NCBI GenBank assembly: GCA_016858145.1
Contig: JAEHOE010000076.1
Coordinates: 546,476-610,475, forward strand
Source: Edaphochlamys debaryana
Lineage: Eukaryota; Chlorophyta; Chlorophyceae; Chlamydomonadales
Direction: 5' to 3'
Length of the DNA stretch: 64,000 nt
Shown here: in pieces, positions 24,701 through 33,941 of the stretch
How the letters are laid out: each line of letters begins with the position of its first letter
How positions within the stretch are numbered: position 1 is the first letter of the stretch
Notes under the pieces: generated by a model
Seen by the model: the letters and a program-made list of their open reading frames with translations, nothing else
Database searches by the model: none
What the model was told of the DNA's origin: nothing
Program-made: the position numbers and the translations under genes

Positions 24701-25405
24701 GTGGCGGCGTCTGCGGGCGGCGGCCCCGCGCCCTCCGTGGAGCTCCTGGCGCTGGAGGCCATCCGGCTGCTGGCGCTCAAGCTCTGCGCCATCTGCCGCA
24801 CGCGCTTCCTGCTGCTCAACCAGGAGGCGCTGGTGGCCGCCATCAAGCAGCACGACCCGGCGCCGCCCAACGGGAGCGCTGCGCCGTCGGCAGGCGGCCA
24901 GGCGGCGGGTGGCGGCGATGACGGCGGCGGGCCTGGCGGCGGCCACCGCACGTCCCCCACGGCCGCTGCGGACAGTGCCTCATCCACGCTGGAGGCCGCG
25001 GCTCTGTCTGCGTCGACCTACACCGCCAGCATCCAGCACATGGCGGACAATGTACAGGTGGGTGGCGGTGGGCAGGGCGGGGGCCCGCGAGGGAGCCCTT
25101 CAAAGGACTTGGTTCTGGAGCTCCTGGTTTCCAGGGATCACCGGTGATCATGTTGAGCCGACCCTTCCCCTACCCTTCCCGCCCTCGCACTCCAGGCCTT
25201 CGCGGCTGCCGCGGACGCGTGGCGCCGCGCTGCCACCGAGGGCCGCACCTTCAACGCCGCCATGTCCGCCCCCGGGGTGCACCCCGGGGCCGTGGTGGCA
25301 GCGGCGCGCATAGGGGCTTTGGGCTACGAGGGTGGCGTGTGGGACCTGATGGGCAGCGTCAACCTGGCGCGCAAGGCCCTGGACTCCATTACCGACATCA
25401 TGTGA
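18724..25405 (+). CDS. Large RS/RD-repeat nuclear protein of unknown family
   Basis: Eight exons (18724-18753, 18915-19034, 19144-19228, 19305-21115, 21345-23618, 23941-24102, 24248-25057, 25196-25405) give 1,833 aa with phases that close. Intron 4 uses a GC-AG pair (CCAG|GCAAGG). The N-terminus (MADEEALANI, then an Ala/Leu helix) is followed by ~600 disordered Ala/Pro/Gly/Glu-rich residues. Residues ~930-1,070 are an RS segment running into long RD/RE dipeptide repeats, typical of splicing or RNA-processing proteins in nuclear speckles. The C-terminal ~390 residues (from FSCTYTVDSP) are helical and better conserved-looking, and end in ALDSITDIM. The general layout, helical C-terminus with an AFAAA segment, loosely recalls plant CW-type zinc-finger proteins, but I see no CW finger. 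The first three exons are the least certain part. Confidence 0.62.
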
Positions 25406-26630
25406 CGGCGGGGGGGGGGGCTTGCATAGGATGTAGCCGGGGGAAGGTGGTACGGGGTGCTTGTGCGCACGGAGCGACGTGTGTGGCTGCATCCGAGGCG
25501 CGGCAACGGCGTATAGCCGGTATGGTCAGATTAGGTCCTGTGCGGACGCTGGATTGCGGGTATTGGTGTAGTCTAGTCAGGCGTGTTGCAGGAGGGACAA
25601 CGGCGTCAATAAGGGGTCAACGTGGGTGGGACTGACGTCGGAATGCTTCACTGACTGGGGTTTGCTCGAGCAGGAGGACAACCCGACACGGTCTTATGGA
25701 CGTGGGGGACGCTGCTGAACGTATGGACGGCATGCATGGCAATGTCCGGTCCCGGCGCAGCCGCTGACGGGTAACGGCCCCCACCCTGAGGGTGCGCAGG
25801 CACCGAGGCAACGCCTGTCCCTGGTGTATAGCCCAGGAGGAGCCCTCCTGGTATAGCCCACCTCCGTCGTAGCTGCGACGCCGCGGCCTGCTGGGCAGCT
25901 GCTGCCCCCTGCGCACAGCCTTGCGGTCAGCTGCGTTCCCCCGTGTTCCTCATCCTGGCTACGCTGCACGGCTCCTGCAAGCACCAAACAGTGAGCAGGT
26001 TGCACGCTGACCGGCGCACTGAGCATGACTGCACATAACCAGGACTGCACCGGGCTGTCTGGCTCCAAGCCCCGGTCCCCATGGACGGTTCCGTTACGAC
26101 CGCACAGGCAAACCCTTCCGCACAGACCACTGCCTTACAGCTGCACGCCGCCAGCAACCTCCGATAACAAAGCCAACATCCTTCCTGCCAGAGGTGCGTC
26201 ATTTTCAAGCACCCCTCCCTGTTGGCCTCGTCCTTGTCCATGCTTACGACAGCGCAACCCCGAGACCCTTCGACCCACACACCAGCAACCCGCCAGCCCG
26301 ACCGAGGTCCCAGTATGCATCCAACCGCCGTCACACGGCGGTCCGAAGGCCCCAGCCTCAGGTCGTGCCCATGCCAGGTCCATCCGTGCACGGTACTCGT
26401 GTCTGGTGGACCCCTAGCTCTCCCGTCCATCAGTAGCCGAACTATTTAGTAAGCATTCTGCCACTCTCCCGAACTTTGCTTCCTATTGCAGCTAGCTGAG
26501 CCCCATGAGGCCCCGCCAGCCGCTTCCGCTTCCCCGCCCCGGCACCCTCGGCCCCCGTGCCCAAGCCGCCCGCCTCCCCAGCCTCCCCCCCACTAGCTGA
26601 TCCGGTCTATCAGAGCGCCTCACAGCCACC
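25406..26630. other. Convergent intergenic region with a small hairpin
   Basis: 3' flanks of the RS-rich gene (+) and the SmE gene (-) meet here. At 25826-25860 two copies of the 10-mer GTATAGCCCA flank a perfect 8-base-pair inverted repeat (CCAGGAGG / CCTCCTGG with a 3-base loop). I found no further gene. Confidence 0.45.
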
Positions 26631-26894
26631 TCATCGGCCCGTCGTCTGTATGAGCGTGATGTTGTCGCCCTTCAGAAGGATCCGGCCTAGCGCCTTGCGC
26701 GTCTTGCGCTTCATGGACACCTCCTCCGCCTCATCCAGCACCAGGTTCATGTACTCGTCGAAGCCAATGATTCGCCCCTCCACGCGAAGGTCCGCTTGGT
26801 CGAAGAGCCAAATCTGAACCTTTTGTTTGCTCTGTAAGAAGCGAAACATGAGGTTGATGGGTTGGGTCATAATCTTCTGCACCTTGGTCGCCAT
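26631..26894 (-). CDS. SME1: Small nuclear ribonucleoprotein E (SmE), spliceosome core
   Basis: An intact, intronless 87-aa Sm protein. It begins [20 protein letters not shown] and contains the Sm1 motif ([20 protein letters not shown]) and the Sm2 motif ([10 protein letters not shown]). Length and both motifs match SmE of plants and animals. It is one of the seven subunits of the Sm ring that binds U1, U2, U4 and U5 snRNA; assembly is cytoplasmic and function is nuclear. The chosen start is the first Met of the family-typical N-terminus; the frame stays open upstream but that sequence is not Sm-like. The lack of introns is notable because every other complete gene model here is split. The gene is divergent from the YGL-repeat gene. 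Confidence 0.96.
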   Translation of the reverse strand: MATKVQKIMTQPINLMFRFLQSKQKVQIWLFDQADLRVEGRIIGFDEYMNLVLDEAEEVSMKRKTRKALGRILLKGDNITLIQTTGR

Positions 26895-27354
26895 GGTGAC
26901 TAGTTTGCGACTGAGAGGCCGGCGGCCAAGAAATGCACAAGCGGTGCGGCTCAGGCGCTGGAGTCGTTCTACTCGGGCTTGGGACAGAGTGACAGGGACG
27001 TCAGCGTTTGCATGCAGGCACCGGAAGGGTTCCGAGCCGAGACCAGCGCGCAAAAAAGTACGGCCGTGGATTCAGCCTTGGCTTCTCCGTTGACTCGCCG
27101 GCACCCTGTAGACCCTGCGAGCACTGCCCTTCATCCTCAGCTTATTGCGTTGCCCAAACCTGCTTGACGCTTGTCGCGGTCCCCAGCTGTTGCTCAGCTA
27201 CACGCGTTCCGTCAGCGCCTCAGGTCCTCGCAGTCGCCCCCGCTGCTATAGTACCCTAAGTACGAACCGCATATACAGCTTCAGCATGACGTAGCGAGCT
27301 CAGTTACAGAGAGCTTTGCGCACAATTGCCGCTGCTTGCCTGCGCGCCTGAGCT
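26895..27354. promoter_or_regulatory. Divergent promoter region, SmE gene / YGL-repeat gene
   Basis: About 460 bases lie between the two start codons, and the genes point away from each other. A bidirectional promoter is inferred from spacing. I see no recognised core element. Confidence 0.4.
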
Positions 27355-30300
27355 ATGGAGATAGAGGACTTTGAAGAAGACCGCTTAGCACCTCCCCGCG
27401 CTCCTCCGGGTGCTGGGAAGCCCGGGTAAGTGGTGGCACAGAAGGGCACATGGGCAGCGTCTCCCTCAAATGCCATGTAGCCATGCCCATATTGCCTGGC
27501 TGCCCTGCAGAGGTGCCTTCGGCTCTCGGGGAGGCTCGAGGGCTGGCTCGCAGTCGGGAGGAGACTCGCTGCGCATACCTGCAGCAGGTAAGTGCCGGCT
27601 TGCACGTGACCGTTGCACCCTCTTGCATGTGCTCATGTGGGGTGGGGTGGGGTGGGGTGGGGTGAAGTGGGGTGAAGTGGGGTGGGGCGAGGTCCTCATG
27701 TGTACCTGGCCGCACACATCCGCAGGCAACACTGCTGGGCGCCAGAACTATGGGCTTGAGGGCGAGCTGGATAGCAATGCACCAAAGGACGCCGGCCCCG
27801 GAAGCTTGGCGGGCGGAATGCAGCGGCTTAACCTGCAGGAGGCCCCGCTCAGGGTGAGCGAGCAGGCGTGCAGGAGTGGCAACTCGATTCGGTATTGGGA
27901 CGGCCACATGCGCAGCAGCTAAGCTGCAGCTACACTCCAGCGCCACCATGTGTCCTCGACCTCATTGCTTCCTCTTCGCTGCCTAAACCCACAGCCAGCT
28001 GGAGGCTACGGGCTGGCAGCAGAGACGCAGGGCTCCCTCCCGGCCAGCAGGACAGGCAGCGCAACCCTTGGTCGCGGGCCGGTTGCACAGCCTGGAGGCC
28101 CCGGAGGCTCCCTGCGTGGTCCGGGAGCGTCCCCTCTGAGGCCCGTGGGCCCAGGAGGGCCGCAACAGCTGCAGGGCCCTGAGGCTTATGGCCTAGCTGC
28201 TGAGACCTCGGCTGCGTCTAACCCCTCCCTTGCCGGCGGCATTCAGCTTCCACCGCCTCCGCCGCTACCCCCTCGCGCACCCATGATGCAGCCTGCAGCC
28301 GCCCCGCCTTACGGTATGGCAAGCGAGGCCCTGCAGCGGCCCCCCATGCCGCAGCCTTCCCTGCGGCGGCCCTCGGGCGCCGACTACGGGCTCGACGCAG
28401 AGGCAGGGGCTGCAGCGGGGCTGGGGGCGTACGGCTTGGGCCCCGAGGTCGCTGCGGCCCAGGCACAGCCTCAGGTGCATGCGCACATGGGCGAAGGCTA
28501 CGGCCTGGAGGCCGACATCGCTCAGCAGCACATGATGGACGTGCCCCCACACGAGGTGAGCTCTGCGATACGGGACTCGATGCGCCTGTGTATGCTGCCG
28601 TCTCCCAGCCGATTGCTTGTCTGCACCTTGTCTAGGTGCCCGCCTTGAGCGTTGCCCCTACCCCACGCTGCAGATGTGGGCGCAGCCGTTCGATGACACC
28701 TTCTCTCTGGAGCAGCTGCCGGAGGACCAGCGCTGGCTGCACCTCAACGCGCGCCAGGCGGAGCGCATCATCACGGAGCTGTACGGACAGGGCACCGTGC
28801 CGGCCGTGGTGGACATCGGTAAGGGGCGGGAGCGTGCAGCGGCCTAGGCGCTGACGCCATGGCATCGGCTCCTCGGGAGCCGACCTCCCCGCTGCCCCTC
28901 CGCCGCAGTGGACGTGCGCGAGAAGCTCGTGGAGGCGAGCAACCCGCCCCGCCTGGCCTACCTGGCCGCCGTGGAGCAGGCCACTCCCGACCACCGCCTG
29001 CCCGTCAACTGCCGCCCGTCGCTGCTACAGACCAAGCTCAAGGCTGGGCAGAACAGGTATGCGCGCCACACCTCCCTGAGCTGGAACTATCTTACTGGGA
29101 CCCATGCTTCGTGTCCCTGCGCCCCACTCCTTTGCAGGCTGCGCAAGTTGATCGAGCCCGTGACGGAGCCCGGCGGCCAGCAGTTCGTGGACTTCAACTT
29201 CTCCCCCGATGGGGCGCTGCAGCCCGAGACCGGCCGTGTGTGGCAGTTCGGGCTATCGCTGGTGGAGGCCAACGGCGTGGGGAAGACGGGTGAGGCTCAT
29301 GCACCGCGGCCGCAGCCCTCAAAGTGGCACCGGTTCATGCCACATCGCACCCATACCCCCGGCAGGCCTGCAGCGCGTGCGGCAGCCGTGCCTGTTCATC
29401 GCCCGCATGGCCATCTTCGACCGCCGCGCCAACCGATTCCTGGGCAACGTGTTTGGGTTGCGGCCTGAGGCGGTGTCCAACTACGACAAGCGCTGGGAGT
29501 TCAACCCGGACGAACGCGTCATCGTGCGCTGCGGCTGCGTGCAGGTGGGGCGTGGACTACGGTTTTGACAACCGCAATTATGTTTGGTCCAGTCTCATCC
29601 TGGAGTTTTGCACGGCTGCTGTGATAGAGCTCAGCATCGCAAGCTTCTCAACCCAGCACGCAGCACCCGAGCCGCTTGTGTCGCTCCTGTGCCCGGCCTC
29701 CGCCCCTCCCTGCGCAGTCCGACCCGCAGGCGGGCACGAGGCTGGTGTCGGACGACGCACTGTCCATCTTCGTGGAGTTCAACCTGTCGTACCGCCTCAC
29801 CGTGGATGACACCATCAACATGCCGCAGAGCGAGCAGAAGGTGGGGCCGGGCGGGGAAGGGACGGGGCACAGGCGCTCAGGTCAAGTGCAGGTCCTGCGC
29901 CCAGCAACACGGTTGTACGGCTTCTGCCGAGACGCGGTAAGCCCACATGACTGCTCCCGTCACCCGGGGTGACCCCGTTCCTCGTTCTCCCCGCTGCTGC
30001 TGGTCGCCCCCGCAGTGCTCCCAGCTGCTGGACGAGATCAACACGTGCTGGGGCATGATCAGCTTCAAGAAGTGCGCCTCGCTGCAGCGCGAGGTGCAGA
30101 TCAGCGTGCCGCTGTACTACGGCTCCATCTACGACCCCAAACCCATGGACACATTCTACGCGGAGAAGCGCAGGTGCGGGGCAGCGCTCTCGGGTGGGAG
30201 CGGGAAGGTCGCGCATGCAGAACCGCGTGCTCGCGGTGCCCTTCGTGCTTGACTGCCTTCCAACGCGCCCCACCTCCGCCCTCCCCGCAGCAAGACGCCG

Positions 30301-31372
30301 GTGCGCTCCATCTTCAAGGCCAAGGAGAACCCCGTGCTGCAGTTCCGCGTAGGGCCGCTCAACAGCGGCAAGCCTCCGCTTGTTCCCTACGCGTAAGCAT
30401 GTGGTGGTGGGGGGCACTGAGCGTGTCAGCACGTACCCTTGCCCCCTAGACCTAGCCCTCAGTTTGCTTGCGTGCCGTCCCTGAACGCCTTCCGCCCCCC
30501 TCTCCTCTCCCCTCCCCCCTCCCCAGCTTCATGCCCACCACCATGCTGGCCACGCACGACCTGGGCACCGCCATGGCCTCCTACCGCATGAACCTGGCGC
30601 TGCTGCTGGCGCGGCAGGCGGGGCCCTTCGTGCCGGCCGCGGACCCCGTGCTGGCGGCCTTCCCGCTGCTGCTGTCGGACCACCACCTGCTGGCGGAGTT
30701 CCTGACGCGGTGGAGGGACCTCACGCACAAGATGACAGCCCTCCTCGACGTGAGTAGGGCTGGGCAGGGCTTGAGCACGGGTTTCAAGGCCCGGCCGTCT
30801 GCAAGCGGTGTGGAGGGAGGTTGGCACTCGCCAATCCTCACTTCTACCGCGCCCGACCCTGTGATTTTTTCCTACCTTAGGTGGGCTGCTGCAGCCCCGA
30901 TGTGCTCCCCCCGCTGGCGGCTCTGGTGGAGGCGTTCCGGCGCTGCGTCATCGAGCTGGCACCGCTGGCGCACTGCCCCACCATCCCCGCCCGCCACATC
31001 AACAACTTCATCGAGTTCCAGGTGCGTGGACGAGGGGGCGGAGGGGGGCGCGAGGCAGGAGATCTGACTTGGGATGCGGCAGGGCAGGCAAGCTTCCGGC
31101 ACTTCCCATCATCGGCGCCATGCCCTGCATCCAGCCATCCCGTCGCGCACCGCGCCCCCTCGCCTGCTCCCCAGGGCCACCGCCTGCGCCTGGTGCAGCG
31201 CTACTGCCACGTGCTGGACCCCAACACAAACAAGATCCTGGGCGCCCGCCACCCCGTGGAGCCGCTCAGCCATGCGGGCTTTGAGTTCCTGCACGCGCCC
31301 TTTGATGCGTCCGAGGTGCGCTTGTGCATGGCCGACCGCCTGGAGCGGCCCGTGCCCTTCTACCGCCACTAG
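27355..31372 (+). CDS. 801-aa protein of unknown family with seven YGLxxE motifs
   Basis: Fourteen exons (27355-27425, 27511-27587, 27726-27853, 27995-28555, 28674-28818, 28909-29056, 29138-29289, 29366-29544, 29718-29840, 30016-30173, 30291-30392, 30527-30749, 30881-31021, 31175-31372) join with exact phase. The start is supported by an acidic N-terminus (MEIEDFEEDRLAPP) that ends at a perfect GTAAGT donor. Residues ~50-279 are low complexity with a repeated motif: YGLEGE, YGLAAE twice, YGMASE, YGLDAE, YGLGPE, YGLEAD. The rest (~280-801) reads as one folded protein with alternating strands and helices (for example CLFIARMAIFDRRANRF, SIFVEFNLSYRLTVDD) and ends PVPFYRH. There is no signal peptide or membrane span. 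I do not recognise the family. Conserved-looking blocks and clean splicing make a real gene near certain; function is unknown. Confidence 0.85.
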
Positions 31373-32535
31373 CAGGGCGGGGTAGAGAGCGGGAGGGTCA
31401 GTCGCGCTGGGCGCTAAGGGTGCGGGGCAGGTGGTGTGGCATGCAACGCAGCGTTGGGGGGAACGTGCGACTGCTGCCTTGGCGGTTGGTTTGGGCGGTG
31501 GCTCTGGAGATTGGTCCGGGCGGAGGGCATGGTAATCCGGATGATGCAGCAAGAGCGTGATGAGGCTGCAGGCCGCGGGCCGACAAGAGCGCTCGGTGCT
31601 TCCAGGGCTGGCTCGTGTCTGAAGGGGTGAAGGTGCATTTGCAGAGGCACACGGGCGACCAGTACTGGGCGGGGTGGTTTCAGATAGGGTCCACTGCCCC
31701 ATATGTGTGGCAGGCAATGCGGGGATAATGACGTAACGGGTGCAGTCGACCCAGCAGTTCCCTTGACATCTGGCTGACACAATACTGATTGTGGGTCTCA
31801 CACAGTACTTGAGCAAAGTCGAGACGCCAGCAGCGACGTGTTGGTGCTCTTGTTACCCTTGGCTAGGGCTACTGCAGCGGCGGCTGGCCTGTGACAAGAG
31901 TGTGGCAGGGGCGAGGGTGAGAGACGCGTGATGTGGTGTGGGAGGATAGAATGCCTTGGACGTGGCAGAGCCCGTAACCATGCACTGGGTCCAACGGGGG
32001 CGGGGGGAATGAGAAACGGGCGACGAGGTTACGCGCAAACCCCTGCCGTACACTGCACACACTGCCGTACATGGTTATATTGTAATCCGTTATCCTCTGC
32101 TGTTGTGCCAATTGACTGTGCTTCGTGCGCGGCTACTGCTTTGTGTGTGAACAGGAAGCGTCGGCGGGGCTTGACCAGTCCCACGTCCATGGACCACTTT
32201 GGGGGCTGAGCCGCCGCCGTCAGGCTCTGCGGGCCCTGTTAATGCCCCAGGCCTCCCGTATGACGAGCTATAGCCAGAACAGTATCCGGCAGCGGAGGTA
32301 GCGTTGGTATCCCACCAGCGGACAAGCCGACATATGCCACGCTACCCAAAGCCTCGCTTTGACCACAATCGACCAACCCTACGGTCGGTGGTGCTCAGTG
32401 CCTGAGCATCTCCCGGGGTCAGACTCTTGATCATACCACACTCCCACGCACGGGGAAGGTTGTATGGCTGCATCAGACCGCTGTGACCAAAGTTCGACGG
32501 GAGCTGGACCAGTGCTGGTATCTTCCGTCAGGACC
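31373..32535. other. 3' flank of the YGL gene; intergenic
   Basis: No gene is recognised. A TGTAA motif, the usual polyadenylation signal in green algae, occurs at 32081-32085, about 700 bases past the stop. Using it would give a long but not exceptional 3' UTR; this is inference. Confidence 0.35.
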
Positions 32536-33117
32536 TTCTGGCTGACAGCCAGAAATCTCCTCTGGGAGCCCCGAAACCTTCTGGCCATGGAGCCAGAAAG
32601 ACCTGTCCGAAGGCTTGAAACCTTCTGGCCATGGGGGCCGCGTCCCACGGCGCCCGTTGGAAAGTGTTCCCCGGCGCACGCAGTCTTGCTTCTCAGCCGC
32701 TTCAACAGTCAGGGCGTATGCCCATGCGGCCGGCTAGCCCTGCCCACGGCGTCCTGTTGGAAAGTGTTCCCCGGCGCACGCAGTCTTGCTTCTCAGCCGT
32801 TTCAACAGTTAGGGCGTATGCCCATGCGGCCGGCTAGCCCTGCCCACGGCGTCCTGTTGGAAAGTGTTCCCCGGCGCACGCAGTCTTGCTTCTCAGCCGC
32901 TTCAACAGTCAGGGCGTATGTCTATGTGGCCGGCTAGCCCTGCCCACGGCGTCCCGATGGAAAGTGTTCCCCGGCGCACACCCCTCTGGCTTCATCCGCC
33001 CACAGGCCCCAGCCACGGCCGTCCAGAAAAGCCCCCCCCCCCCGGGCCGAAACCTTCTGGCCATGGAGCCAGAACACCCCCTTCCGAGGCCCAAATCCTT
33101 CTGGCTGATAGCCAGAA
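32536..33117. repeat. ~44-bp minisatellite with palindromic cores (two blocks)
   Basis: The core is a near-perfect palindrome, TTCTGGCTGACAGCCAGAA or TTCTGGCCATGGAGCCAGAA, followed by a 24-base spacer. Copies start at 32536, 32579 and 32623 (last core incomplete), and again at 33055 and 33099, with a degraded copy before 33055. Spacing is 43-44 bases. The two blocks flank a 100-bp tandem repeat. Confidence 0.75.
32642..32980. repeat. 100-bp tandem repeat, ~3.3 copies
   Basis: The phrase GGAAAGTGTTCCCCGGCGCA recurs with its following A-rich triplet at 32661, 32761, 32861 and 32961, so the period is exactly 100. The unit also holds CTTGCTTCTCAGCCG and GCGGCCGGCTAGCCCTG. Three full units differ at only a few bases; the fourth breaks off near 32980. 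It lies between the two blocks of the palindromic minisatellite. Confidence 0.85.
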
Positions 33118-33161
33118 ATGGCCTCCGGCCGGTCCAATTCCTTCTTTTAAAAAAAGGTCGC

Positions 33162-33605
33162 TGTGCGGCGTCACCGCCTCCACCGCCCCCAGCGCCTCCC
33201 CGCCCGCCCCCAGCGCCTCTGCCGCCGCCGTGAGCTGGCTGAGCAGGTCGTAGCAGGAGGCGCGCAGCCACGCAGCCTCGGCGGGGCCCAGGCCCGACAG
33301 CGCCGCGTGCAGGGCGGCGGCGTCTGCCCGCACCTCCTCCAGCAGCGCCGGCGGGGGCGGGGCCGGCTGGCACAGCGCCTCCGTCCGGGCGTCGCAGCGG
33401 GACAGCAGCTTCTGGAAGGGCGGGCGGGGCAGGGGAAGCAAGGAGTCACGGCTTGCAGGGGGGCACCGAACCGCTCTCCCACTTGGTGACCTGTTCAGTC
33501 CCACGTCTCCCCTAACTGATAAGCTCCTTACCTGGATGCAGTCCAGGGGTCCAGAGTGACCCTGACGCCTAGCAGCATCTCCGCCCGGCAGCGGTCACAG
33601 TCTGC
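33162..33605 (-). pseudogene. Duplicated 3' fragment of the SET-domain methyltransferase gene
   Basis: This ~445-base segment is nearly identical to 40922-41387 of the SET gene. It covers part of the last coding exon (the stretch LLSRCDARTEALCQ is intact), the intron before it, and most of the preceding short exon. Retention of the intron shows it was copied as DNA, not through mRNA. A small in-frame deletion has shortened the Gly/Ala/Glu linker (GAGGEALGAVEA instead of the longer form). It lacks the SET core and start, and its left border abuts the palindromic minisatellite. It should not give a functional enzyme. Confidence 0.85.
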
Positions 33606-33941
33606 GGGGGGGGGGGGAGGGGCACTTTCTGACATGGCCAACACGCTGATGATGAGCTCAATGTGCTTGTTCCCGGGGCCCCACCACACCTTCGGGTCAA
33701 TGTGCTTGTTGCGGCCGGGTCCACCACAGTCGGATGCCCATGGGTGTTGTCAGCAGCAGCTTATGACGCCTCGATCGTCCGTTTCCCCTGACATGCACCA
33801 GAAACCCCCTGTCATGACCCCTTTCCCTTCGTCAGACCCCAAAAGCACACGCCATGCTCTGCCCCCAGGTGTGGACTGCCGCTCCACCCCGCCAGCAGCG
33901 GCGCTCCGTACGGCAGGGGCGATCCTGCGGCCCCCCACCCC
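33606..33941. other. Spacer with short internal duplications
   Basis: It begins with a G run next to the SET fragment. A ~13-base phrase, TCAATGTGCTTGT, appears twice (near 33658 and 33699), each time followed by a short G/C-rich segment. No gene is recognised; a degraded mobile element is possible but unsupported. Confidence 0.35.
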
